64,000 nucleotides of DNA, from assembly GCA_009861545.1 (NCBI GenBank), contig VXME01000150.1, positions 44,789 to 108,788 of the forward strand. Reading direction: 5' to 3'. Under the pieces are notes generated by a model that worked only from the letters and a program-made list of their open reading frames with translations, did no database searches and was not told the origin of the DNA. The translations under genes and the position numbers were made by a program. This DNA is from Acidobacteriota bacterium. GTDB taxonomy: Bacteria; Acidobacteriota; Vicinamibacteria; Vicinamibacterales; UBA8438. Of this stretch, positions 41,328 to 50,250 are shown piece by piece (the stretch's first letter is position 1; each line of letters begins with the position of its first letter).

Positions 41328-42512
41328 TCACAACGGTCTCGCGTGCACCGGCCGCGGCGCGCGTCCCACGTGGGGTGCGACGGCCCGGGCAGCCGCGCGG
41401 AGACGTCTCGCGGCGTCGGCCGCGGCGAGATCCTCGACGGTCAACCTCGTCATTGCGACGACCGTACGGATGTGGCCATCCGGCCGCGTCGCGTCGTCGC
41501 CGGTCGCGGACCACGCCTCCAGATTCTCGACCGCGCGCGTCACCAGGCGCTGCAGGACCCGGAAGGCGCCATCCGAGAGTGGAGGATCGCCGCGGTAGTG
41601 CTCGAGGCGTCCGCCCGACCGATAGTCCGGATACGACTCGAGGCCGAGGAACCTGAGAGCCCAGTCGGCACGGAACCGGCCGGTCGCGCGCACGATACCC
41701 GCATAGTCCGCGATCAGCTCGTCGAGCAGCCGGTTCTTCATGGACCCGAACACGCGGCGCGTGAAGTAGTGCATGGACTCGTGCTCGATGCGAATCGTCA
41801 ACGACAACCGCTTCCAGCTCCCGGCGTCGAGGCCGAGGCAGTCGGCCGGCACCGCGCTGTAGGGCGCCGTGGACGCGATGACGAACCGGTCTCGATAGAG
41901 TTCCTTCTTCGGAAGCAGCTCTCGCAGCTCCCGCCTCCAGCCTGCCTGCGTCGGGATCGGGTGCGCCGCCCACCAGCGATCCCTCAACCGGCGCAGCCGA
42001 TCGACGTTGGCGTAGCCGGCGACCATGCAGGCGCCGACCGCCGCGGGAACGGGCGCCGGCTCGTTGCGCTTCGTCAACGCCTGCACCAGGACCTCGAAGT
42101 CTTCCCGGCAGGCGGCGATCAGCACCGGCAACCGGCCGGCGGGCGTTGCGTGGATCTCGATCCGCAGGTCGCCCGGCCGCTGCAGGCTCAGCGGCGCGGC
42201 CGGATCACTGACGGGCACCGGACTTCGGGTGGCGGACGCATAGGCGGGCTCGCGACTCATTCCCTCCCGGACGGGGAACCGGAGTTGCACCAGTGCGCGG
42301 CGTAGCACGGCCCACACGCCGTCGACCGCCGCCTCCCGCGCGTACCGCTCCCACGTCGCCACGAAGGGCTCGTCCGCGAGCGGCAAAGGCCCGCCCCGAT
42401 CGAGACCCGCCGGATCGAAATGATTCTCGTTGTAACTCAGGAGCTCGAGAGACTCGGCCGGGGCCGCCCCGAGAGCACGCAACACCGACAAGCGGTCCGC
42501 CCCGGCCGGCAC
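41328..42512 (-). CDS. HExxH protein resembling DUF7005, coupled to the binding-protein gene
   Basis: 394 aa from a GTG at 42510-42512, one base after the stop of the substrate-binding protein, so translation is coupled. The N-terminus has LSVLRALGA...LLSYNENHFDPAG. A conserved central stretch, TKRNEPAPVPAAVGACMVAG, is followed by ELYRDRFVIASTAPYS. The likely catalytic site is IEHESMHYF (H244-E245-x-x-H248) with DELIADY (E265) as candidate third ligand, a gluzincin-like spacing. I recall this arrangement from a family now called DUF7005, but cannot verify the name. It may be a zinc peptidase of the lanthipeptide cluster, for example for leader removal or proteolysis of the product; that is inference. 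It ends the leftward operon. Confidence 0.6.
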   Translation of the reverse strand: MPAGADRLSVLRALGAAPAESLELLSYNENHFDPAGLDRGGPLPLADEPFVATWERYAREAAVDGVWAVLRRALVQLRFPVREGMSREPAYASATRSPVPVSDPAAPLSLQRPGDLRIEIHATPAGRLPVLIAACREDFEVLVQALTKRNEPAPVPAAVGACMVAGYANVDRLRRLRDRWWAAHPIPTQAGWRRELRELLPKKELYRDRFVIASTAPYSAVPADCLGLDAGSWKRLSLTIRIEHESMHYFTRRVFGSMKNRLLDELIADYAGIVRATGRFRADWALRFLGLESYPDYRSGGRLEHYRGDPPLSDGAFRVLQRLVTRAVENLEAWSATGDDATRPDGHIRTVVAMTRLTVEDLAAADAARRLRAAARAVAPHVGRAPRPVHARPL

Positions 42513-42513
42513 G

Positions 42514-43704
42514 TCACTCCCCCTCGGCGCCGTCGCCCAGCCAGACGAGCTGCCCGTTGCGAACGACGACCTTGCCGATAGCGCGCTCGACCAGGTCGCC
42601 GTCGTCCGTGAAGGTGACGGGCCCGGTGACTCCGCGCCAGCCGGCCGTCGCTCGCAGGGCATCGGCCACCCTGTCCGGGTCGACCGATTCCGCCCGGGTC
42701 ATGCCGTGCGCGAGCAGCCGCACGGCGTCGTAGGCGAGCGCGGCCGATGTGTCGGGCAACCTGCCGTAGCGCTCCCGGAACCGCACGCTGAACTGCCGCA
42801 CCGTTTCGCGCTCGTCACCCGGGTGGAACGCCGCCGCAAGCACCGTTCCCTCGACCGCACGGCCACCCATACTCACGAAATCGGCCGTGCCCAGCGCGTC
42901 GCCGCCCAGCACGGGAACGTCTATCGCACGCTCGCGGGCGGCCCGGATCATCGCCGCCGCCTCGCGGGGCTCGCCCGCGATGAAGATCGCGCGCAGGTTC
43001 AGATCCCGCCAGGACGCCAGGATGTCGGTCAGCGCTCGATCCCCGCCCACCGCATTGGGATCGTAGGACTGCCGGTCGGCGATGCCGACGCCGCGCTCGA
43101 GGGCCTGCTCCTCGAACGCGTTGGCCAGGCCCCGCCCGTACGCGTTGCGGATGTAGTAGATGGCGATTCGGTCGTAACCCCGCTCCGCGGCGAAGTCCGC
43201 CATCTGGGCGCCGGTCTCGCGGTCGGTGAACGTCATGCGGAACAGCCGGCGGTATCCCTGCTGCGTCAGCCGCGGGTCGGTCGACGTCGGCGCGAGGTGA
43301 ACGATGCCGAACAGGTCGTAGATGGCCGCCGCGGGAAGTGAGACGTAGGACTGCATGTGCCCGATCACCGCCACCACGTCGTCATCCTGTGCAAGACGCC
43401 GGGCGACGAGCCGGCCCTCGTCGACCGACTCCCGATCGTCCTCCCGCAACACCCGGAGAGGGCGTCCCAGCACACCCCCCGCCGCGTTTGTCTCGTCGAC
43501 GGCCATCTGCAGACCCTGGCCGTACAACAGGGTCGCCCGCGACTCCCAGGGCCACGCGGTAGCGATGGTCACGGGTCCGCCCGCCTCCGCCTGCGCCTGT
43601 CCCCGGAACAGCGCCGGCTGCCGGCAAGTGCACATGAGAATGGACAGCGTGCAGACGCCGGCCAGGACCGCTGCTCGATCGAGTCTCGGATTCGTGCTGA
43701 ACAT
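42514..43704 (-). CDS. Periplasmic ligand-binding protein (Leu/Ile/Val-type, Peripla_BP_6)
   Basis: 396 aa. A hydrophobic signal (LAGVCTLSILMCTC) ends at cysteines that could be lipidated. The bilobed type I binding-protein fold shows GLQMAVDETNAAGGVLGRPL, VVAVIGHMQSYVSLPAAAIY, YGRGLANAFEEQALERGVGI, DLNLRAIFIAGEPREAAAMI and a C-terminal GVTGPVTFTDDGDLVERAIG. No cognate permease or ATPase genes of the branched-chain amino acid type are present, so it may serve as a sensor or accessory rather than a classical uptake component. It lies 47 bases after the NHLP-type ABC gene and is in one operon with it and with the HExxH gene. Confidence 0.85.
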   Translation of the reverse strand: MFSTNPRLDRAAVLAGVCTLSILMCTCRQPALFRGQAQAEAGGPVTIATAWPWESRATLLYGQGLQMAVDETNAAGGVLGRPLRVLREDDRESVDEGRLVARRLAQDDDVVAVIGHMQSYVSLPAAAIYDLFGIVHLAPTSTDPRLTQQGYRRLFRMTFTDRETGAQMADFAAERGYDRIAIYYIRNAYGRGLANAFEEQALERGVGIADRQSYDPNAVGGDRALTDILASWRDLNLRAIFIAGEPREAAAMIRAARERAIDVPVLGGDALGTADFVSMGGRAVEGTVLAAAFHPGDERETVRQFSVRFRERYGRLPDTSAALAYDAVRLLAHGMTRAESVDPDRVADALRATAGWRGVTGPVTFTDDGDLVERAIGKVVVRNGQLVWLGDGAEGE

Positions 43705-43720
43705 GGTTCCCTGCCGTCGA

Positions 43721-43776
43721 GGTCAGTGCACCTGCCGCTTCGCGAGCAAGGTCAGTGCACCTGCCGCTTCGCGAGC
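43721..43776. repeat. 29-bp tandem duplication at the end of the ABC exporter gene
   Basis: The 27-base block GGTCAGTGCACCTGCCGCTT plus CGCGAGC occurs at 43721-43747 and again at 43750-43776, separated by AA (period 29). Copy 2 contains the exporter stop codon and encodes its last residues, LAKRQVH. Copy 1 sits in the 47-base gap before the binding-protein gene. The period is not a multiple of three, so readthrough would change frame. It looks like a recent slippage or unequal-crossover duplication. Confidence 0.9.
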
Positions 43777-46772
43777 TCGGCGAACGGCCCTTCGCGAGCG
43801 ATGAGGTCCTGGTATCGTCCCGACTGGACCACGCGTCCGTGCTCCATTACGTAGATCCGGGTGGCGTTCACTATCGTGCTCAGCCGGTGCGCAATGACGA
43901 CTCGCGTAGCGTTCAGCCGCTCCAGGCTCCGGCTCACGATGGCTTGCGTCCGGTTGTCGAGCGCACTGGTCGCCTCGTCGAAGAAGACCACGCGCGGCTT
44001 GCTCACGATGGCCCGCGCGATGAGCAGGCGCTGGCGTTGACCGCCGGACAGGGTGTTCGCACCTTCGCTGACGACCGTGTGCATGCCCATGGGCATCGCC
44101 TCGATGTCCTCGGCCAGACCTGCCATGCGCGCGGCTTCCCAGGCGTCCTCGATCGTGTGTGCGGAGGCGCCGACGATGTTCGTAAAGAAATCGCCGGCCA
44201 TCACGCGCCCGGACTGCAGGACGACGCCGATCTGGCTTCGAACGGCCTGCACGTCCAGGCGGCTGAAGTCCTGCCCGTCGAAGTACACGGAGCCGGAATC
44301 CGGTTGCTCGAAGCCGAGAAGCACCCGCAGCAGGGTCGACTTGCCCGATCCCGACGGCCCGACGAAGGCGATGAACTCGCCTGGACGCGCCGTGAACGAC
44401 ACGTCCTGCAGGGCGGGTGGCAGATCCGGCAGATAGCGGAACGTCAAGTGGCGCGCCTCGATGTTGCCGGTCAGGGCTCCCGGATCGCCGCGTGCGCCAT
44501 GAACTTCCGGTGCCGCGTCGAGAATCGGCTTGGCGCTCTCGTAGACGGGAACGACGCCGAGAGCATCCATCGCCGCCGTGCTCATCGAGACGACGGCCGC
44601 CATGCACGCCCCGAACGCAGCCGAGAACGCCAGGTAGTCTCCCGTGCGGATCTCCGGAATGACACGGCCGCCCTCCGTCGCCGCCGCCACGATCACCAGC
44701 AGCGACAGCGTCGGAAAAACGGCGTTGAAGACGCGCAGCCTGTTGCCGGCCATTCTGGACCTGAACTGCAGGCGCCGCTGTCGACTGAACAGACGGGCCC
44801 ATTGTGCGAACGCGTGCCCTTCCGCGGCTGCCACCCGAAGCTTCGATACGCCGGTCAGCAACTGCAGTACCAAGCCCGACGCCCTGGCTCGCAGCGGAAC
44901 GATCTGCCGCTGGAGGCGAAGGTGTCCGTACCCGGCCAGCAGGCTCGCGCCGGCGGCCGTGAACAGCAACAGCGTCGCCCACCATGCAAGCGCGCCTCCG
45001 TAGTGAAACAGGAGCACGAGATTCGAAAGGGAGAACAGGCCCCCGAGTGCCGCGGTGACGGTGGCTCCGGCCAACGTCCTGCGCATGGCGTCGATGCCCA
45101 TCGCCCGCACCGCGAGATCGCCGGCGCTGTACGGGCGAAAGAACCGCGGGGGAAGGTCGAGCAGCCGGTCCCAGACGGCGGCTTGCACCGCGGCGCCCAT
45201 GCGGCCGTCCACGCGCGCCAGCGCCAGCCGTCGGACCAGCTCGAACATGCCGGTGGCGCAAGCGCAGGCGAGGAGAATGAGAGTGGCCTGCAGTAGCTGG
45301 TCCCGCTCGGCGCCGGGGATGATCGAGTTGAACATGGCGCCGGTCACAACGGGCGCAACGAGGGCGAGCAGGCCGCCGCCAAGTCCCAGAACGACGGTCA
45401 GAGACAAATCGCGCGAACAACCGTGCACGCCGAAGCGCAGCACGTCCTTGAGCGACAGCCTGCCGGTCGGAAAGGAGCGGTAGAAGGTGTACGCGCCGGG
45501 CGCCAGCGCCGAGGCGACCGCGGCCGTAACCCGCCCGCGCGTACCGTCTGCAGGATCGCAGACGACATAGTTGCCGGGCGAAGTCGGCAACAGCGCGACC
45601 CAGTGCCCGTCGTCGCCGGCCATTCGGCCGAGCAGCGGTCCATTGTCGCTTTGCCACCAGCCGTGCTCCAGGAGCACCCGCCGCACCCGGACCGCCGAGG
45701 CTCTGGCGATTCCCGCGACCGGATCGGACAGCGCGTCGACGATTCGCTTCGATTCCTGCCCGAGTGACAGTCCGAGCGCTGCTCCCACGAGTCGACAGGC
45801 GGCCGCGAGCGTACCCTGCTCGGCCATCACCGAGGGCACCGCGGTACGGCCGTGCGGCGATCGCGCGCCCGTCGCGGCGTCGTGCGCCGCGACGAGCTCG
45901 GTGAAAGCATCACGCATGAGCGCGTCCCGTTCCACGCTTCGCCGCCGCCGGCGACGCCGCTCGCCAGCCGCTTGCTCTTCCATCGCCGACAGCGCGCCGC
46001 GGACCGCCAGCCGTCGGAACGCGCCCAGACTCGTCCAGACGCCACCCTGCTCCAGCAGCGAAGGAGTGGTCACAGCCCGGACCTCGCATGCCGTGGATGT
46101 CGCGAACCAAGCCCGCGTCGAACAGGGAAGCGGGCATCCGCGCATCGGCAGCTCGGGCTTCCCCAACAGACTCGACTGCCCTTTCCGGTGATCGATCCAC
46201 GCGACACCTGAACGCGAGCTCACGACCGTCGCAGGCTCGAGACGCGCAGTGGACGGCGCCGGTAGCGCCCTGCAGTCCCGTGGCATCGCGCCCGCTACCA
46301 GTCCGGCATAGATCGTCTCGACCCACCCGTCGATGAGGTGCGCGGATTCCGCGTGCAGCGCAGCCTCCTCGAACCTCGCGCGCGCGGCGAGCTCCCCAAG
46401 GAACAGGAGCGTCGTCCCCGCGCTCCCGACCGCCTGCAGAACACCTCGCGCTGCCTGCGCATCCGCCACTCCCTTCCGGGCGTTCGTTGCGCGGACGACT
46501 GCCGGAAGCGCCCCGGCGTCGCTCGCGCATCCCGCGCCGTCGATCGAATCGCCCTCGCCGGCGTCACTGCCGCCGTCTCCGAACAGACATCCGCCCGCCG
46601 CTACACGCGCGATGTGCGTGCGGTCCGCCACCGCCCCATCGGCCGCCAGCCGAATGCAGAAGACATCGACCCGCCCCCGCTCCACGAACCAGACACCTCC
46701 CGCGTCGAGAAGGAAGGCCTGGTTCGCCCCGGCCTCCATTACCTCGTCTCCCGCCCTGAAAACCGTCGTCAT
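43752..46772 (-). CDS. NHLP-type bacteriocin export ABC transporter (permease/ATPase, second subunit)
   Basis: 1006 aa from the ATG at 46770-46772 with a GGGAG site upstream (a GTG five codons earlier is possible). An N-terminal cyclic-nucleotide-binding-like region (residues about 1-350; EAGANQAFLLDAGGVWFVER) precedes a five- to six-helix exporter domain (FGVHGCSRDLSLTVVLGLGG, VYFDGQDF). The nucleotide-binding domain has Walker A GPSGSGKST (about 804-812), signature LSGGQRQR (about 907) and Walker B RVVFFDEATSALD. This architecture is that of the second, peptidase-less NHLP bacteriocin exporter subunit, which accompanies the C39 subunit. It follows the C39 exporter by 20 bases. Exports modified peptide across the inner membrane. 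Confidence 0.9.
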   Translation of the reverse strand: MTTVFRAGDEVMEAGANQAFLLDAGGVWFVERGRVDVFCIRLAADGAVADRTHIARVAAGGCLFGDGGSDAGEGDSIDGAGCASDAGALPAVVRATNARKGVADAQAARGVLQAVGSAGTTLLFLGELAARARFEEAALHAESAHLIDGWVETIYAGLVAGAMPRDCRALPAPSTARLEPATVVSSRSGVAWIDHRKGQSSLLGKPELPMRGCPLPCSTRAWFATSTACEVRAVTTPSLLEQGGVWTSLGAFRRLAVRGALSAMEEQAAGERRRRRRRSVERDALMRDAFTELVAAHDAATGARSPHGRTAVPSVMAEQGTLAAACRLVGAALGLSLGQESKRIVDALSDPVAGIARASAVRVRRVLLEHGWWQSDNGPLLGRMAGDDGHWVALLPTSPGNYVVCDPADGTRGRVTAAVASALAPGAYTFYRSFPTGRLSLKDVLRFGVHGCSRDLSLTVVLGLGGGLLALVAPVVTGAMFNSIIPGAERDQLLQATLILLACACATGMFELVRRLALARVDGRMGAAVQAAVWDRLLDLPPRFFRPYSAGDLAVRAMGIDAMRRTLAGATVTAALGGLFSLSNLVLLFHYGGALAWWATLLLFTAAGASLLAGYGHLRLQRQIVPLRARASGLVLQLLTGVSKLRVAAAEGHAFAQWARLFSRQRRLQFRSRMAGNRLRVFNAVFPTLSLLVIVAAATEGGRVIPEIRTGDYLAFSAAFGACMAAVVSMSTAAMDALGVVPVYESAKPILDAAPEVHGARGDPGALTGNIEARHLTFRYLPDLPPALQDVSFTARPGEFIAFVGPSGSGKSTLLRVLLGFEQPDSGSVYFDGQDFSRLDVQAVRSQIGVVLQSGRVMAGDFFTNIVGASAHTIEDAWEAARMAGLAEDIEAMPMGMHTVVSEGANTLSGGQRQRLLIARAIVSKPRVVFFDEATSALDNRTQAIVSRSLERLNATRVVIAHRLSTIVNATRIYVMEHGRVVQSGRYQDLIAREGPFAELAKRQVH

Positions 46773-46792
46773 CCCACACGCTCCCACCGGTC

Positions 46793-48985
46793 CTAGCTCG
46801 CTGCGATGAGCCGACTGTAGGGTCCCGAAACCGCCTTCATTTCGACATGCGTTCCCCGTTGCACGACACGCCCACGATCGAGCATGACGATCTCGTCGCA
46901 GTCCCGGATGGTGCTCAGTCGATGAGCCACGATGAGGCAGGTACAGCCCCGGCGGCGCAGATTGTCATCAATCAGCGCCTCGGTCGTGGGATCGAGCGCA
47001 CTGGTCGCCTCATCGAGCACAAGCAGGACGGGATTCGTGACGAGGGCGCGCGCGATCTCCAGCCGCTGACGCTGACCGCCGCTGAAGTTGCGGCCGCCTT
47101 CCTCGACCGGGCCGTGATAATGACCCGGTCGAGCCGAGATCTCGTCGTGCATGCACGCGTCGGTCGCCGCGCGCACCATGTCGACCTCCTCTATGGTGCT
47201 GTCCCAGAGCGTCAGGTTGTCGCGGACGGAACCCTCGAACAGAAACACCTCCTGATCGACGACGGAGAAGGAGTTCGTCATCAACCCGCGAGGCACTTCC
47301 TTCCGCGAGTTGCCGTCGAACAGCACCTCGCCGCTCCAGGGTTCGTAGAGGCCGCACACCAGTCTGGCGATCGTGGTCTTGCCACAGCCGGATCCGCCGA
47401 CGAGCGCAACGCGACTGCCGGGACGCAGTGAGAGGCTGAAGTCCTCGATGAGAGGCGGATCGAGCGGGCTGTAGCCGAACGTGACCCCGCGCAGCTCCAG
47501 ATGGCCCGACAATCGCGGGAACGATGCGGAGACCGGCGTCTCGCCCGACAGCGGCGGAGGATTCGCCGGCGCCGACAGCACGTCATCGAGACGGGCGATG
47601 TCCCCCTCGACCTCCTGCAGCGTGCTGCCCAGATCGACCATCTTGTTCAGGGGAGTGATGAATCCCAGCATCAGTGCCTGGAAGGCAACGAGCATTCCCA
47701 TGCTGACCGTCCCGTCCATGACCCGCAGCCCCCCGATGCCGAGCACGAGCGCCGCGCTGAGCGGCATCAGCAGGCGCGGCACCACAGAGAGAATCTCGGA
47801 CCGCACTCTCAGACGCTGCTCCGTACCCATCGCCTTGGCCTGGTAGCCCGACCACCGCACAAAGAAGTCGGATTCGGCGCCCATCGCCTTGAGCGTCTCA
47901 ACGCCCTGGAGACCGGCCATCGCGGTTCCGAGCATCCGTCCACGGTCGTGCAGAAGCTGCTGGTTCAGATGCACGCGCTTGGCCGAGAAGTACCTGAGTG
48001 CGATGACGTTGAGACCGGCGGTCGACATGGCCACGAGGCTGAGGGCCCGGTCGTACTGCCACATGAACCAGGCGTAGAACACCGCCATGCACGTGGCGAT
48101 GAACGACGCGGCCAGCTCGCCCGACAACAGATGAGCAATGCGATCGTTGATGGCGACACGGGAGCCTATGTCGCCCGCGAAGCGCTGTGTGAAGAAGCGT
48201 ATCGGCAGGTGCAGGACGTGCCACAGGAACCGGCTGGAGGTCGTGACCGCGAAGCGGGTCTCCAGGCGGAGCAGATAGCGATGCTGCAACCATGTCAGCG
48301 CGCCGAGCGCGACGATTGCCGACCCCATCGCCAGAAAGAGCGGCCTCACCAGCTCCGCGGCCCGGCGCACCAGCACGTCGTCCACGAAGAGGCGGGAGAA
48401 CGTCGGCACGACCAGGCCGGGCACCACCAGAAGGAGACCGGCCGCGACCACGTACGCCAACGCGGCGTACGATCCGGACAGCCTGGGGCGCAGCGCGGCC
48501 ATGAGTCGCCGCCTGACGCCGCCGCGCTCGAAGTCGCGGCCGGGCTCGAACGTCAGCGCCACGCCCGTGAAGGCCTCGTCGAACTCGCGGTCGGTCACGA
48601 CCCGCGGTCCGGCAGCCGGATCGTTCAGGAAAGCGCGCCCGCGCCGGAACCCCTCGAGCACTAGGAAGTGGTTGAAGTTCCAGTGGATCACCATGGGAAG
48701 GGGCAGGTCCGCGAGCGCGGACGGCTCCCGCCGGTAGCCGCGCGCGACCAGTCCGTATCCGCGTGCGCCCTTCAGCAGGTTGCTCGCCTTGCTGCCGTCG
48801 CGCGAGACGCCGCACGCTGCCCGCAGTTCCTCGAGCGGAACGAACCGCCCGAAATAGGCCAGGACCATGGCAAGCGCCGCCGCTCCGCACTCGACGGCCT
48901 CCATCTGCAACACCGTCGGGACGCGCACGCGGCGCGCGCGCCAATGGCGCGGCAGCGCGCGCCGCATCAGTTCCAGTGTCTTCAT
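46793..48985 (-). CDS. NHLP-type C39 peptidase-ABC exporter
   Basis: 730 aa from the ATG at 48983-48985. The N-terminal C39 peptidase domain is complete: Q27, C33 (VLQMEAVECGAAALAMVLAY), H106 (WNFNHFLVLEGF) and D122 (FLNDPAAGPRVV). It cleaves leaders after a double-glycine. Six membrane helices follow (residues about 170-450). The ATPase has Walker A VALVGGSGCGKTTIARL (about 528), signature FSGGQRQR (about 631) and LLVLDEATSALD. It matches the NHLP family bacteriocin export peptidase/permease/ATPase. It would remove the leader of the peptide at 52510 during export and is cotranscribed with HlyD (2 bases between). Confidence 0.95.
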   Translation of the reverse strand: MKTLELMRRALPRHWRARRVRVPTVLQMEAVECGAAALAMVLAYFGRFVPLEELRAACGVSRDGSKASNLLKGARGYGLVARGYRREPSALADLPLPMVIHWNFNHFLVLEGFRRGRAFLNDPAAGPRVVTDREFDEAFTGVALTFEPGRDFERGGVRRRLMAALRPRLSGSYAALAYVVAAGLLLVVPGLVVPTFSRLFVDDVLVRRAAELVRPLFLAMGSAIVALGALTWLQHRYLLRLETRFAVTTSSRFLWHVLHLPIRFFTQRFAGDIGSRVAINDRIAHLLSGELAASFIATCMAVFYAWFMWQYDRALSLVAMSTAGLNVIALRYFSAKRVHLNQQLLHDRGRMLGTAMAGLQGVETLKAMGAESDFFVRWSGYQAKAMGTEQRLRVRSEILSVVPRLLMPLSAALVLGIGGLRVMDGTVSMGMLVAFQALMLGFITPLNKMVDLGSTLQEVEGDIARLDDVLSAPANPPPLSGETPVSASFPRLSGHLELRGVTFGYSPLDPPLIEDFSLSLRPGSRVALVGGSGCGKTTIARLVCGLYEPWSGEVLFDGNSRKEVPRGLMTNSFSVVDQEVFLFEGSVRDNLTLWDSTIEEVDMVRAATDACMHDEISARPGHYHGPVEEGGRNFSGGQRQRLEIARALVTNPVLLVLDEATSALDPTTEALIDDNLRRRGCTCLIVAHRLSTIRDCDEIVMLDRGRVVQRGTHVEMKAVSGPYSRLIAAS

Positions 48986-48987
48986 GG

Positions 48988-50250
48988 CTATATGCCGAAC
49001 TGCTCGCGGAACAGCGGAATCACCATCTCGACCGGCCGGCGGCGTTCTATCGTTATGCGCGCGGCGCACAAGGTTCCGGTAAGGATGTCCATCGGCGGGC
49101 CCGACGAGGAAGACCACTTGTAGCCACTGGCCGTCGCGGGATCGAGTTGGAGGTCCGCCCTTATCTCGTATGGCGCATCGCCCCGTGACAATGCCGCTAC
49201 GAGCTCCGGGTTGCGCAGGGTGCGCTGTATGGCTCGGGATGTCGTCGGGAAGTCCGAGACGTAGGTAACGGTCCCGATCATGTAGCCGTGCTCTTCCGGC
49301 GCCACCGACGCCGGTGCAATCCTGACTTCCATGCCCACGCGAATCCGCTTGCCATGTGCGGACGGCACGTAGATCACGGCCTCCAATTCCTTGACGGTAC
49401 GCCCGGTCCGATCGAGACGAAGCAACGGCTGACCGGGAGCGGCCACGTCGCCCCTCTCCGCCATGATCTCGATGATCCGGCCCGTGAACGTCGACACGAT
49501 TTCCGACATGTCCTTCATCTCGCGCTCGAGCTGTTCCAACTCCACCATGGCCCTGGCGACCTGATGCTCGCTCGTCTGGAGAGTCCGCGCGTTCCGTGCT
49601 TCCATCACGAGCCGGTCGAGGCGCAGCTCCGCCAATTGCTGGCGGTTGGCCCGCAACCGTTCCTCCGTCGCATGCATCCGCTGCCGGCTGTCGATCACGG
49701 TCTGTCTCGTCAGCCGGCCCTGGTCCACAAGCTGTTGCTGCGCTGCGATCTTCTCGCGCTGCCAACGGAGGCTGTCCTCTGCGGCCGCGATGGACTGGTC
49801 GAGTCCTTCGCGGCGCTGGCCGAGTTGGGCGAGCTGCAGGGCCGCCTCCTCCTCCGAATGCGCCGCCACCAGGCGATGCTCGACGCGGAGGTTGTCCAGG
49901 GCGAGCCGAACCTGTCGGATGCGGTTCAGGACGTCCGGCTGCGCGACGCGCGCGACGACCTGTCCTTCGCGAACGAGGTCGCCGACGTTGACCGCCACGT
50001 CGGTGATGCGCCCCCCGGCTCCCGCCGCGATCTCGAGCACCCCGCCGCTCTTGAGAAGAATGCCCTGGCCGGCGACCCTGGAGGGGATGCTCCCTTCGAA
50101 CCCCCAAAGAACCGCGGACCCCACCAGGAAGCCGAGCGCGACCAGGGCAATCCATCCGCGCGGACGCGTTACTTGCAGCAGCTTGTCGAGCTGCTCGGGC
50201 GAGGCGAGCCGGTCGAGTGACGCTTTCCGAAACACACCGCTGTTCTTCAT
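48988..50250 (-). CDS. NHLP bacteriocin system HlyD-type secretion protein
   Basis: 420 aa from the ATG at 50248-50250, overlapping the TolC gene stop (ATGA). One membrane helix (residues about 36-54) is followed by a lipoyl/biotinyl half (GGVLEIAAGAGGRITDVAVN), a long coiled-coil (residues about 115-250; SEEEAALQLAQLGQRREGLD), a second lipoyl half (FTGRIIEIMAERGDVAAPGQ) and a beta-barrel domain (VPSAHGKRIRVGMEVRIAPA). This is a membrane-fusion protein linking the inner-membrane exporters to TolC. It belongs to the NHLP bacteriocin transport set. Confidence 0.93.
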   Translation of the reverse strand: MKNSGVFRKASLDRLASPEQLDKLLQVTRPRGWIALVALGFLVGSAVLWGFEGSIPSRVAGQGILLKSGGVLEIAAGAGGRITDVAVNVGDLVREGQVVARVAQPDVLNRIRQVRLALDNLRVEHRLVAAHSEEEAALQLAQLGQRREGLDQSIAAAEDSLRWQREKIAAQQQLVDQGRLTRQTVIDSRQRMHATEERLRANRQQLAELRLDRLVMEARNARTLQTSEHQVARAMVELEQLEREMKDMSEIVSTFTGRIIEIMAERGDVAAPGQPLLRLDRTGRTVKELEAVIYVPSAHGKRIRVGMEVRIAPASVAPEEHGYMIGTVTYVSDFPTTSRAIQRTLRNPELVAALSRGDAPYEIRADLQLDPATASGYKWSSSSGPPMDILTGTLCAARITIERRRPVEMVIPLFREQFGI

